Below are positions 28,136-38,159 of a stretch of DNA of 64,000 nucleotides, piece after piece (the stretch's first letter is position 1; each line of letters opens with the position of its first letter). The stretch spans positions 1 through 64,000 of the forward strand of contig JAOTXY010000007.1 in NCBI GenBank assembly GCA_029862125.1. Direction: 5' to 3'. Made by a program: the position numbers and the translations under genes. A model generated the notes under the pieces. The model ran no database searches, had not been told where the DNA came from, and saw nothing but the letters and a program-made list of their open reading frames with translations. The stretch comes from Gammaproteobacteria bacterium. Its GTDB lineage: Bacteria; Pseudomonadota; Gammaproteobacteria; GCA-001735895.

Positions 28136-28825
28136 CTAGAGCGGGAACACCGGGCTATCGAAAAAGCGAGACAGCCAGCCCCTGGTGTTGGATTCGGCAA
28201 TGACACCACCCCCGCCGTAGAAGATCCGGGAATTCGCTATTTTGCTCGACACCACGATATTGTCGGTGCTGACGTCCTGCGGGCGAACGATACCCGAGAT
28301 GCGGATGAATTCTGAGCCCTGGTTGAGGCCTATTATTTTTTCGCCGCGCACTAATAAGTTGCCATTGGGTAAAACATTGACCACGGTGACCGCAATCTCA
28401 CCGCTCAGGCTGTTGCTCTGCGCACTGTCTCCGCTGCCGGAAAATTCACGCTCGCCGTCGATCTGGGTGTTTAGCATCGGGACACCGTTGTGGGTGGGGC
28501 CGACGCCGCCAAGTATCGCACCAACACCGATATCGACTTCATCATCCTTGTCGGTATTGGTTTCTGCCGATTTGGATGCATTGGTTGATTCCATCAGCGT
28601 CACGCTGAGTACATCACCGATGCGAAAGGCTTTATTGTCTTCGAACAGTCGAACCGAACGTCCTGTCTGAAAAATTGACCCATTCGGCTCGGGCTTAAAC
28701 TCCATCGCGTTCAAGTCTACCGGTGCATACTGCGGATCAGGCTGCACCACGATTCGAGTCTGTGAGCAACCACCTGCGAGGCCGATCAGCATCATTATGA
28801 AAATTAATCTGGATATAGGCTTCAT
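28136..28825 (-). CDS. flgH: FlgH, flagellar L-ring lipoprotein
   Basis: A 229-residue lipoprotein. The lipobox LAGGC places the acylated cysteine at residue 20. Conserved parts include GSIFQTGRSVRLFEDNKA, RIGDVLSVTLMEST, and VLPNGNLLVRGEKIIGLNQG. FlgH forms the outer-membrane L ring. It is 8 bases downstream of flgG and 9 upstream of flgI. Confidence 0.97.
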   Translation of the reverse strand: MKPISRLIFIMMLIGLAGGCSQTRIVVQPDPQYAPVDLNAMEFKPEPNGSIFQTGRSVRLFEDNKAFRIGDVLSVTLMESTNASKSAETNTDKDDEVDIGVGAILGGVGPTHNGVPMLNTQIDGEREFSGSGDSAQSNSLSGEIAVTVVNVLPNGNLLVRGEKIIGLNQGSEFIRISGIVRPQDVSTDNIVVSSKIANSRIFYGGGGVIAESNTRGWLSRFFDSPVFPL

Positions 28826-28833
28826 TGCGTCAC

Positions 28834-29619
28834 CTAGGTGTTGTTGTTGAGGTATTGCATCATGCCGTCAGCAGTAGCAATCAACTTTGAATTCATTTCG
28901 TAGGCGCGTTGGGTCTCAATCATGCTGACCATCTCTTCTACAATGTTCACATTCGAGGATTCGAGCGAACCCTGGCGCAATCGACCGAGCCCGCTTTCAC
29001 CAGGGGTCCCCTCTTGCGGAGCGCCGCTGGAAGCCGATTCAATATAAAGGTTTTCACCGATAGACTGCAGGCCGGTTGGATTGATGAAGTTGGTGATCTG
29101 AATAGTGCCTATGGCGGTCGGTGAAGCCTGGCTCGGGAGTTGTACGCTGACGATTCCATCGGTGCCTATGGTAACCGTCTGGGTATCATCCGGCAGGCTG
29201 ATACCAGCCTGCAATTCATAGCCGCTAGCGGTAACCATTTGCCCCTGGTCGGAAATCATGAAGCTACCATCGCGGGTGTAGGCCTCGGTACCATCAGGCA
29301 ATAGAACCGGGAAAAAACCCTTGCCGTCGATGGCGACGTCAAGCGATTTACCGGTATTCTCTATATTTCCCTGGGTATGAATCTTTTCGGTTGCGACCAC
29401 GCGGGTACCGGTACCGAGCATCAAACCTGAGGGTAAACGCGTGTCTTCAGAGGTTTGCGCGCCTACCTGGCGCAGGTTCTGGTACAAAAGATCCTCGAAC
29501 GCCGCACGCGATTGCTTGAAGCCGGTGGTGCTGACGTTGGCGAGATTATTAGAAATCACCGTAAGCCGCGTTGCCTGTGCATCGAGCCCGGTTTTTGCAA
29601 CCCAAAGGGCCTGGTTCAT
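28834..29619 (-). CDS. flgG: FlgG, distal rod protein
   Basis: A 261-residue rod protein. The N-terminal motif [20 protein letters not shown] and the C-terminus [20 protein letters not shown] match FlgG. It is the first gene of the flgGHIJKL unit here, separated from flgF by about 30.7 kb of other genes. The ATG at 29619 has GGAGAAG upstream and a sigma-54 promoter about 36 bases before it. Confidence 0.97.
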   Translation of the reverse strand: MNQALWVAKTGLDAQATRLTVISNNLANVSTTGFKQSRAAFEDLLYQNLRQVGAQTSEDTRLPSGLMLGTGTRVVATEKIHTQGNIENTGKSLDVAIDGKGFFPVLLPDGTEAYTRDGSFMISDQGQMVTASGYELQAGISLPDDTQTVTIGTDGIVSVQLPSQASPTAIGTIQITNFINPTGLQSIGENLYIESASSGAPQEGTPGESGLGRLRQGSLESSNVNIVEEMVSMIETQRAYEMNSKLIATADGMMQYLNNNT

Positions 29620-29654
29620 ATTACTTCTCCATCGATAGTTCTGTTGAAGAACTA

Positions 29655-29670
29655 TGCAGTTACCATGCCA
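29655..29670 (-). promoter_or_regulatory. Sigma-54 promoter of flgG
   Basis: The minus strand reads TGGCATGGTAACTGCA: GG and GC are ten bases apart, with one deviation (C for T) in the -12 box. Transcription would start near 29644, about 25 bases before flgG. This gives the detached flgGHIJKL block its own class III promoter. Confidence 0.78.
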
Positions 29671-29867
29671 ACCTGGGTTTTAACCTCATTCACGCGGCAA
29701 CACTATTCCCGGGAAGTATCCTGTGCTGATGTAAATAACCAGCAAAGACCGAAAGCCCATCGCTTAAACCGGTAAATTCGTCGTCTCGTTGAGTGCCTGT
29801 GCTTTATAAGATGGCTTGAATTCTGTACTCTGGTGGCTGTCAGCAATTACCAAGTGAGATCGATAAC

Positions 29868-30305
29868 ATGGCAACTACCAAGAAAACTGCAGCGAAAAAG
29901 AAATCCGCCGCGAAAAAATCCGCACCAAAAAGCAAACGGGCGACGCGTAAAAAGGCACCGGCCAGGAAAGCCAGTGTTAAAAAGAAAAGAACGGTCACAA
30001 AACGCAAAGTTGCATCAAACAACCGCCAGGCATTACTCAAGAAACTGCGCGAAGATTTAAAAGCGACCAGGGCGAGCCTTAAAAAAGCGAGAGCAGCTGC
30101 TAAAGAAGAACTTAAACTTGTTAAAGCGTCTGCAAAGGCAGAAGTCGACCTGTTAAACGATAATCTCAGAAGCGCATTAAAAAGAGAACAGGCGCTGTTA
30201 AAACTGGGAGAACAGAAAGCCAAAATGATGATTGCTGCCGGCCAGCGCTGGGAGAAAAAGCAGGTCGCAAAAATCAGAAAATTAGCGGCAAAAAAATCCA
30301 GATAA
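29868..30305 (+). CDS. Lys/Ala-rich histone H1-like DNA-binding protein
   Basis: A 145-residue, strongly basic protein. The first ~55 residues are a Lys/Ala/Arg-rich, presumably disordered tail of repeated AAKKK/AKK units (TTKKTAAKKKSAAKKS). Residues ~55-125 form a charged coiled coil (LREDLKATRASLKKARAAAKEE). The C-terminus returns to Lys-rich sequence. The tail resembles bacterial histone H1-like proteins of the Hc1/BpH1 and AlgP type, which bind and compact DNA; no enzymatic motif is present. It is monocistronic, at the edge of the flagellar block and divergent from flgG. The gap after it contains only a weak hairpin (30378-30385 with 30401-30408). Confidence 0.75.
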   Translation: MATTKKTAAKKKSAAKKSAPKSKRATRKKAPARKASVKKKRTVTKRKVASNNRQALLKKLREDLKATRASLKKARAAAKEELKLVKASAKAEVDLLNDNLRSALKREQALLKLGEQKAKMMIAAGQRWEKKQVAKIRKLAAKKSR

Positions 30306-30451
30306 GACGAGTTCCGCTACGCGCCAGCACCTGTGATCGAACCGGCTAACAGCACAAGTCTGGCTACCTGAAGCCCAAACCTTCCTTGCGTCGCACTGGT
30401 GGAAGGTTGTATCCCCGGGCTGCTTTAAAGCCTGTATGGTAAGATTGCCGG

Positions 30452-31552
30452 ATGAAAAGACAGCTCTCAGCGATTCTGTATGCAGACGTGGCTGGCTACA
30501 GCCGTCTTACCGGTCAGAATGAGGAACAAACCCATCAGCAGCTAAATACCGGATTAAATCTACTCAGCGAAATAATTACGGCTCACGACGGCAGCAAAGT
30601 CCACGAAGCAGGCGACGCGATACTGGCTGAATTCTCAAGTGCAACCGAAGCTGTCGATACGGCGGTCGAATTTCAAAAGCAAATGGCCTCTCGGGATTCG
30701 GATCCGGGCGCAGGTGAGTTAATCGAGTTTCGGATTGGGGTAAATATCGGGGAAGTTATCCGCGACCGCGGTGACATCTATGGAGACGGTGTTAACATCG
30801 CCGCGAGAATTCAAGAAGTTGCGCCACCCGGCGGCTTATGTGTTTCGAGCGTGGTACTGGAGCAGTTATCGTCAAAAGACTATAACTATGATGATCTTGG
30901 CTACCGCAATTTTAAAAATATAGAACGGCCTGTTCACGTATACGAAATCAGGCTTCCTGACCTATCTGAACATCATCCGATGAAGGCAATCGAGACACGG
31001 GTTCAGGGTCAGCCCCTGTTTGACGATGCCATTGATAAACCGCCGATAACAGCAGGGCATTGTTCCTGTGGTTCGGTAACACTTGAAGTAACCCAGGAGT
31101 CACTGGGTACAGGATTTTGTCATTGCAAAATATGCAGACGTTGCACGGGGGCACCGGTATTTGCCTGGGCAGCCTTTCCCATCGAAGCGGTAAAATTTAC
31201 GCGCGATAAACCCAAGTATTACCGGTTGTCCTTAATAGCCGAAAAGGGATTTTGTAAAAAGTGTGGCTCCTTAGTAGTCTGGCGAGGCTTAAAACCTGAG
31301 CCCGCCAATTACTTCGCGGTCCCGACTGCTATCCTCGACAACCCGGAAGATTATGCCCCGACCTGGCATGGAGGAATAGAAAGCCAGATCCCCTGGCTGC
31401 AAATTCACGACGATCTTCCCAGAACACGTTGCACAGAATCGCCTTTTCTGAAGAAGTCATGGGGCTCGGTGGGCGCTTCCGACCCCGATGAATGGATATC
31501 GTTGGAGTACGAAAAGGCAAAGCAACTGGATGACGATTCGGCATCAAGTTGA
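30452..31552 (+). CDS. Class III nucleotide cyclase fused to a GFA/CENP-V zinc domain
   Basis: A 366-residue protein with two unrelated domains. Residues ~5-168 are a class III adenylate/guanylate cyclase: metal-binding D12 (YADVAGYSRL) and D55 (HEAGDAILAEF), and transition-state residues N115 and R119 (GDGVNIAARI), so it looks active. Residues ~200-320 are a GFA (glutathione-dependent formaldehyde-activating)/CENP-V fold with all cysteine clusters: HCSCGS (204, 206), CHCKICRR (223, 225, 228) and CKKCGS (268, 271). The cyclase part resembles soluble cyclases that usually carry TPR or other C-terminal partners. The GFA module may bind zinc or a thiol adduct and control the cyclase; this is inference. 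Start ATG at 30452. Confidence 0.88.
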   Translation: MKRQLSAILYADVAGYSRLTGQNEEQTHQQLNTGLNLLSEIITAHDGSKVHEAGDAILAEFSSATEAVDTAVEFQKQMASRDSDPGAGELIEFRIGVNIGEVIRDRGDIYGDGVNIAARIQEVAPPGGLCVSSVVLEQLSSKDYNYDDLGYRNFKNIERPVHVYEIRLPDLSEHHPMKAIETRVQGQPLFDDAIDKPPITAGHCSCGSVTLEVTQESLGTGFCHCKICRRCTGAPVFAWAAFPIEAVKFTRDKPKYYRLSLIAEKGFCKKCGSLVVWRGLKPEPANYFAVPTAILDNPEDYAPTWHGGIESQIPWLQIHDDLPRTRCTESPFLKKSWGSVGASDPDEWISLEYEKAKQLDDDSASS

Positions 31553-31706
31553 TTAAGATATTGGAATTGAGCTAGCTGTTTCCTGTTTTCTTAGTTGTCA
31601 GCAGTAGGATTTAGGTTCTAAGGCTGTTCGCTGTTAATGAGCGCAACAATTACCCGTTCAAATGTCGTTTCGAAGACACGTATACGAAGACAGATCAAAC
31701 AGGGAA

Positions 31707-31952
31707 CTAGATCGGCTCGAGCGGCGGATCCAGCAGGTTGAACAGGCGTTCCATGTGTTCGATGGCCTCGCGACCATTATCGGTGAGCTGCCCACCCTCG
31801 GCAGTGCTAATCAAACCTTTTTCGAACATGCGTTCGGCCGCCGCGATAACCGCGGGATCAGGATTGTCGTGCACATTCATCGCCACCGGGCCGCCCATGC
31901 TGAAGCGACGCAGCAGGTTGAGTTCATCAATAAGTTCTGGATCGATATGCAT
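31707..31952 (-). CDS. Small conserved protein of the TIGR02647 type
   Basis: An 81-residue protein. The pattern (DPELIDELNLLRRFSM, VHDNPDPAVIAAAERMFEKGL, LTDNGREAIEHMERLFNLL) matches the small TIGR02647 family known from Pseudomonas and relatives. It looks like a compact winged-helix-type helical domain. Function unknown. It lies 14 bases downstream of secF in the same direction and may be cotranscribed with the Sec genes. Confidence 0.75.
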   Translation of the reverse strand: MHIDPELIDELNLLRRFSMGGPVAMNVHDNPDPAVIAAAERMFEKGLISTAEGGQLTDNGREAIEHMERLFNLLDPPLEPI

Positions 31953-31966
31953 ATTATTCCCCCGCG

Positions 31967-32905
31967 CTACGGCCTCGCCAGGTCCTCGCCTTCTTTTTCC
32001 GGCAACAACAGGTCGCTGCGACTGATACCGAGGGTCAGTGCCGAAGTGGTGGCAACATAAATCGAGGAATAGGTTCCGACCACCACGCCGATTATCAGTG
32101 CCAGGGCAAATGCGTGTATCGCCTCGCCGCCGAGAAAGAAAAGCGATAACAGCACCAGCAAGGTAGTAAATGATGTCATCAAGGTACGCGAAATGGTCTG
32201 GTTGATTGACGTGTTGACGATTTCGATTGAAGTCTTTTTGCGAATTTTGCGGAAATTTTCACGCACCCGATCGAATACCACGATGGTATCGTTCAGCGAG
32301 TAGCCGATAACCGCGAGAATCGCCGCTAGTACGCTCAGGTCAAAATCGAGTTGCAATACCGAGAAGATACCGAGGGTGATAATCACGTCGTGTACCAGGG
32401 CCGCAACCGCGCCGAGTGAAAATCGATATTCGAAGCGAAATGCAACGTATATCAGGATCGCGATCAACGCGTAAAGTACTGCCAGCCCGCCGTCTTCGGT
32501 GAGCTCTTCGCCAACCTGCGGACCGACGAAATCGACCCGTCGAACATCGATCGAGGTATCACTGGCTGCCTGCAACAGGCCGATGATCTGGGAACTGATT
32601 TCGGCTTTATCCTTGCCAGCTTCAGGTACCAGCCGAATCAGGACCTCTTGCGCACTGCCGAAATGCTGCACGATCGCATCGCCAAAACCATCAGCTTCGA
32701 GCGCCGTTCGAATCGGCTCCAGTTCTACCGCCTGTTGATAGCCGACTTCAATAATACTGCCGCCGGTAAAATCGATACCCACGTTTAATTTGAACGTTGC
32801 CAGGCTGATAACCGAAATCAGCAACAACACCACCGAGGCCACCAGCGCCGGTTTGCGCAGCGCCATGAAATCGAAATTATTAAATAGTGTCCTGGCCATA
32901 ATCAA
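31967..32905 (-). CDS. secF: SecF, protein translocase accessory subunit
   Basis: A 312-residue membrane protein with six segments. It has the first periplasmic loop motif GIDFTGGSIIEVGYQQ and the conserved membrane part AALVHDVIITLGIFSV and GYSLNDTIVVFDRVRENFR. With SecD it uses the proton gradient to help pull proteins across the inner membrane. Its ATG overlaps the secD stop by four bases. Confidence 0.97.
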   Translation of the reverse strand: MIMARTLFNNFDFMALRKPALVASVVLLLISVISLATFKLNVGIDFTGGSIIEVGYQQAVELEPIRTALEADGFGDAIVQHFGSAQEVLIRLVPEAGKDKAEISSQIIGLLQAASDTSIDVRRVDFVGPQVGEELTEDGGLAVLYALIAILIYVAFRFEYRFSLGAVAALVHDVIITLGIFSVLQLDFDLSVLAAILAVIGYSLNDTIVVFDRVRENFRKIRKKTSIEIVNTSINQTISRTLMTSFTTLLVLLSLFFLGGEAIHAFALALIIGVVVGTYSSIYVATTSALTLGISRSDLLLPEKEGEDLARP

Positions 32906-34770
32906 ATTGCCAACCGGGTTACCTGCTTACGACCGTAAATCAGGTTGATCACCGCCCGCGTACCAAAAATCGCGGTGAACATTGACGACACGATGCCGAT
33001 CATCAGTGTGACCGCAAATCCCTGGATCGGACCGGTGCCGAAACCGAATAATACGATTGCCGCAATGAAAGTTGTGATGTTGGCGTCCGCGATGGTCCCG
33101 AAGGCCTTTTCATAACCAACATAAATGGCCGCCTGGGGCGTATTTCCGAGTCGAATTTCCTCTCGAATTCTTTCGAAAATCAATACGTTAGCATCAACCG
33201 CCATGCCCACGGTCAATACAATCCCGGCAATCCCGGGCAACGTCAGGGTGGCCTGGAATATCGACAATATCGCCACCATGAATACCAGGTTAAGGCTAAG
33301 AGCGAGATTCGCAACCAGCCCGAATAATTTGTAATACACGGCCATGAACACCAGCACCAGCACAAACCCCACCACCACCGACAGGAATCCGCGATCTATA
33401 TTTTCCTGTCCCAGGCTCGGACCTACCGTGCGCTCTTCGACGATTACCATCGGTGCGCGCAATGCGCCGGCACGGAGTAACAAGGCCAGGTCGCGCGCCT
33501 CGCGGGTACTGTCGAGCCCGGTGATATGAAATCGCTTGCTCAGTTGATCGCGGATCGTGGCAACATTAATGACCTGTGATTCAGTGGTTCGAATACGCCG
33601 CTTTTCCCCGTCCACATCGCGAAATTCGAACTTATCCTCGATAAATACCACACCCATTGGTTTGCCGATATTTTCGCGAGTGATCTTGGCCATGCGATCG
33701 GCGCCCTTGGCATTCATCGTGATGGTGACATCCGGCGTACCACTTTGCTGATCAATACCCGAGGCAGCGCCAACAATTTGATCACCGGTAACAATAACAC
33801 TGCGTTTCAGTAAAACCGGGGAACCATCGCTTTGCGTATAGAGCCGGGTACCAATCGGGGCCTTGCCGTTAGCCTGTGCTGCGCTCCATTCTGCAAAGCT
33901 GCCATGTACAAGGCGAAATTCCAGGGTCGCGGTGGCGCCGAGGATTTCCTTTGCCCTGACGGTGTCCTGTACCCCGGGGAGTTGCACCACGACACGCTCC
34001 GCACCCTGGCGCTGTATCACCGGTTCAGCAACACCGAGCTCGTTGACCCGATTCTTCAGCGTGGATATATTCTGCTCGATCGCGGAACGGCGTTCCTCGT
34101 CTAGTGCAGTTGGATTAAAGCTGATATCGACAAACCAGCTGCGGTCATCGTTACTATCGGCAATCACGAAGTCGCGGTATTCTTCTTCCAATAGCAATTT
34201 AGCCGCATCACGATCTTCAGGAGTGCCAAAGCGTATACTTATTTTTTTCGCGGTAGCCTGCACCGCCTTGTAACGAATTTTTTCTTCGCGCATGAAACTG
34301 CGCAGCTCGCCAGCGGCACGCTCGAGTGATTTCTGGATCGCGGATTCCATGTCGACTTCCATCAGGAAATGCACTCCGCCGCGCAAATCCAGCCCGAGAT
34401 ACATCGGTAACGCGCTCAGCGCGGTGAGCCATTCGGGTGTAGCCGGTGCAAGATTGAGGGCGATACTGTAACGACGATCACTCGCATACAATGCCTCGCG
34501 CACTTGTGTCGCCGCCTTAAGCTGTGCTTCTTCCGAGTCAAAGCGAACCAGCACATTGTTTCCATCAAGCTCTAGCGAACGGAAATCGATAGCCTCGGTT
34601 TCAAGCGTGCTCCTGATATTGTTCAATTCACCTTCATCAACGAGATTTACCCGGTGGGTAATCTGCAGCGCCGGATCCTCGCCATAGAGATTGGGCGCAG
34701 CGTAGACTGCCCCAATGGCAATAATCAGGATGAGGAGAATATATCTCCAGGGAGCATAACGATTGACCAT
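32902..34770 (-). CDS. secD: SecD, protein translocase accessory subunit
   Basis: A 622-residue protein with a large periplasmic part between membrane segment 1 and segments 2-6. Diagnostic stretches are YLGLDLRGGVHFLMEVDM, RVNELGVAEPVIQRQGAERV and GMAVDANVLIFERIREE. It works with SecF and YajC. The gene lies 5 bases downstream of yajC, in the standard gammaproteobacterial order. Confidence 0.97.
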   Translation of the reverse strand: MVNRYAPWRYILLILIIAIGAVYAAPNLYGEDPALQITHRVNLVDEGELNNIRSTLETEAIDFRSLELDGNNVLVRFDSEEAQLKAATQVREALYASDRRYSIALNLAPATPEWLTALSALPMYLGLDLRGGVHFLMEVDMESAIQKSLERAAGELRSFMREEKIRYKAVQATAKKISIRFGTPEDRDAAKLLLEEEYRDFVIADSNDDRSWFVDISFNPTALDEERRSAIEQNISTLKNRVNELGVAEPVIQRQGAERVVVQLPGVQDTVRAKEILGATATLEFRLVHGSFAEWSAAQANGKAPIGTRLYTQSDGSPVLLKRSVIVTGDQIVGAASGIDQQSGTPDVTITMNAKGADRMAKITRENIGKPMGVVFIEDKFEFRDVDGEKRRIRTTESQVINVATIRDQLSKRFHITGLDSTREARDLALLLRAGALRAPMVIVEERTVGPSLGQENIDRGFLSVVVGFVLVLVFMAVYYKLFGLVANLALSLNLVFMVAILSIFQATLTLPGIAGIVLTVGMAVDANVLIFERIREEIRLGNTPQAAIYVGYEKAFGTIADANITTFIAAIVLFGFGTGPIQGFAVTLMIGIVSSMFTAIFGTRAVINLIYGRKQVTRLAI

Positions 34771-34775
34771 CGCGG

Positions 34776-35102
34776 TTACAGGTTCTTGATCGTGCCCTTG
34801 GGCAGTACTGAGGCGATCGCGTGACGTTGAACCTTGACCTCGACGTTATCCGAAATTTTGCAGGTCAGAAAATTATCGTCGACTTCGGTAATCTTGGCCA
34901 GAAGCCCGCCGTTGGTAATGATTTCATCTCCCTTGCCGAGTGCTTCAACCATGGTTTTGTGTTCCTTGGCTTTCTTCTGCTGGGGACGGATTAACAGGAA
35001 GTAGAAAATACCGAACATCAGCAGCAACGGCAGAATCAACTCCAGGGTGCCTGCCTGGCCCCCGCCATCTTGTGCCATCGCATCACTTATAAAGAAACTC
35101 AT
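34776..35102 (-). CDS. yajC: YajC, Sec translocase accessory protein
   Basis: A 108-residue protein with one membrane helix (LELILPLLLMFGIFYFLLIRP) followed by QQKKAKEHKTMVEALGKGD and a small cytoplasmic beta domain. This is the full YajC pattern. It is part of the SecDF-YajC complex. It lies between tgt and secD as in Escherichia coli and Pseudomonas. Confidence 0.97.
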   Translation of the reverse strand: MSFFISDAMAQDGGGQAGTLELILPLLLMFGIFYFLLIRPQQKKAKEHKTMVEALGKGDEIITNGGLLAKITEVDDNFLTCKISDNVEVKVQRHAIASVLPKGTIKNL

Positions 35103-35212
35103 ATTTGATCTACCTTTGGTTTTCGATTTACTGGCCCAGGGCCCTACCCTGAGCGGCGCGTATTATGGCACTAGGACGGTTATCCCACAAGGCGGAAACG
35201 GTAAATTCAGGT

Positions 35213-36319
<1,107 letters not shown>

Positions 36320-37354
36320 TTAGTCTCGCACTGCCCGGGCATTGATATACATCGCGTCACCGTAACTGAAGAACCGGTATTGTTGCGTAACGGCATGCGC
36401 GTAGGCCTCGCGCATCAGCCCGGTCCCGGCAAACGCACTGACCAGCATCAGCAGGGTGGATTTCGGCAAATGAAAATTGGTCAGCATCGCGTCTACAACC
36501 TTAAAGTGGTAACCGGGTTTTATAAACAGCTTCGATTCTCCCTGCATCGGCACCAGTTTACCAGTTGCCGCTGCAGTCTCGAGACTACGGACCACGGTAG
36601 TGCCGACCGCGATAACGCGACCTCCCTGCTCGCGGGTTTGATTTATTGCATCGACCACCGATGCCGAAACCTCGAACCATTCCGCATGCATGACGTGGCT
36701 GTCAATATCGTCTCCCCGCACCGGTTGAAAGGTTCCTGCACCCACGTGCAACGTGACCTGGGTGGACCTGACGCCCTGTTGGTGCAGGGTATCGAGCATG
36801 GTGTCGTCAAAATGCAGTCCCGCGGTTGGCGCTGCCACCGCACCTGGTTTTGTCGCGTATACCGTCTGGTAGCGTTCGCGGTCGAAATCGGCGTCGGCAC
36901 GCTGTATGTAGGGAGGCAAAGGCACGTGGCCGTATTGCTCAAGTAACTCGAGCCAGGGCTTGTCGCCCTGGTGCAGCACAAAGAGATCACCCTCGCGCGC
37001 CTGCATCACGCATTCGATATGGTTTTCGAGCACCAGTCGTATACCCGGTTTTGGTGCCTTACTGGCGCGTATATGCGCGAGCAGGGTTTCATCGTCAAGC
37101 ACACGCTCGACCAGAATTTCGACCTTGCCACCACTTTGCTTGTGCCCGAACAGGCGCGCCGGGATCACGCGGGTATCGTTGAATACCAATAGATCACAGC
37201 TTTCAAGCAAGCCCGGGAGATCGGTGAAACGTTTGTCCGTGAATTCATCCTTGAGCGGATCAACCAGCAGCAAGCGCGAGGCATTGCGTTCGGCCAGCGG
37301 CGCCTGCGCGATCAACTGCTCGGGGAGATAGTAGTCGAAATCGCTGAGTTGCAT
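36320..37354 (-). CDS. queA: QueA, S-adenosylmethionine:tRNA ribosyltransferase-isomerase
   Basis: A 344-residue enzyme that converts preQ1 in tRNA to epoxyqueuosine using the ribosyl part of SAM. Diagnostic features: [17 protein letters not shown] at the N-terminus, [31 protein letters not shown] and [17 protein letters not shown]. It is first in the queA-tgt-yajC-secD-secF unit, divergent from tRNA-Leu, with 82 bases between; the queA promoter should be in that gap. Confidence 0.97.
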   Translation of the reverse strand: MQLSDFDYYLPEQLIAQAPLAERNASRLLLVDPLKDEFTDKRFTDLPGLLESCDLLVFNDTRVIPARLFGHKQSGGKVEILVERVLDDETLLAHIRASKAPKPGIRLVLENHIECVMQAREGDLFVLHQGDKPWLELLEQYGHVPLPPYIQRADADFDRERYQTVYATKPGAVAAPTAGLHFDDTMLDTLHQQGVRSTQVTLHVGAGTFQPVRGDDIDSHVMHAEWFEVSASVVDAINQTREQGGRVIAVGTTVVRSLETAAATGKLVPMQGESKLFIKPGYHFKVVDAMLTNFHLPKSTLLMLVSAFAGTGLMREAYAHAVTQQYRFFSYGDAMYINARAVRD

Positions 37355-37436
37355 CGTCAGGTCAGTTTGAAAAACGACGTATCATAACGCTTAGGCTACC
37401 ACTTGGATATATTTTGAATTAGAATGCGCGCTCCTT

Positions 37437-37523
37437 GCCGGGGTGGCGGAACTGGTAGACGCGGCGGATTCAAAATCCGCTGGTGGTAACACCTTGGGGG
37501 TTCGAGTCCCCCCCCCGGTACCA
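37437..37523 (+). tRNA. tRNA-Leu (anticodon CAA)
   Basis: An 87-base gene with encoded CCA (37521-37523). The acceptor stem pairs 37437-37443 with 37513-37519, starting with a G-T pair. The anticodon stem GCGGA/TCCGC closes the loop TTCAAAA, giving anticodon CAA for UUG. The variable arm is long, as expected for Leu, and the T arm is GGGGG-TTCGAGT-CCCCC (37496-37512). A TAGAAT hexamer lies at 37420-37425, eleven bases upstream of the 5' end, and is a likely -10 box; the -35 region is not clear. Confidence 0.97.
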
Positions 37524-37646
37524 TTGCTATATCAACATTTCTTGCACTCTTACGTTGTAACTCAAATCCGATATGTTTGCGATGATAAACACAACTAAGG
37601 TTAAGATAGGCATGGAAGCACCTGGTTGATATTGAAGTCCGGCGTG

Positions 37647-38159
37647 ATGAAACTTATGAAAAGAATCGGCAACGCGATTGGCAGTTGTAATAAAACAAGA
37701 ATATTTATACTGATTACCATGCTGATTATTTCCAGCCAGGGCAAGGCATGGATTGCTTACGGCTTTAAAAGCGGTATGAGTCGTTTCGATGCCATTAGAT
37801 ACCTGTCTGAAAACGAGTTTTTAGTTGTGACTGACGGTTCACGGCAAACGTATGCCGGTCCCGAAGACAACAAAAAAAAATACAATTTAAACTATTGCTC
37901 CACACCTCAAAAATTATATTTAATGCAATATGACCTTGATGATTCGCTCCAGGCATTTGTTAAAACAAAAGAAAAATATGAAAGCAGGTACGGGGATCCC
38001 ACCCCGTTAAGTTATGAAGCAGATAATTGGGAAGCCGACAATTGGGAACTTGTCGATATTTCATTTATATGGGATTTAAATGAGTTTGAAACTATCGTGC
38101 TAACGCACAATGAAAATGGAACGCAAGCAGAATTTCAGGACCTGTCAGTTTGTAAATAA
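37647..38159 (+). CDS. Hypothetical secreted protein
   Basis: A 170-residue protein from the ATG at 37647 (MKLMKRIGNA); the frame is open for seven more codons upstream, and another ATG three codons downstream is possible. Residues ~14-35 form a signal peptide (TRIFILITMLIISSQGKAW). The mature part is acidic and aromatic-rich (IRYLSENEFLVVTDGSRQT, NWEADNWELVDISFIWDL) with two cysteines that could pair. The family was not recognised. The gene is clearly poorer in GC than its neighbours and follows tRNA-Leu, which suggests accessory DNA. Confidence 0.6.
   Translation: MKLMKRIGNAIGSCNKTRIFILITMLIISSQGKAWIAYGFKSGMSRFDAIRYLSENEFLVVTDGSRQTYAGPEDNKKKYNLNYCSTPQKLYLMQYDLDDSLQAFVKTKEKYESRYGDPTPLSYEADNWEADNWELVDISFIWDLNEFETIVLTHNENGTQAEFQDLSVCK

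Noticed and set aside
37391-37436. Full -35/-10 promoter for tRNA-Leu
   Set aside because: TAGAAT is a good -10 box, but TTGGAT upstream is only 11 bases away and no other -35 fits well; kept only as a note in the tRNA entry.
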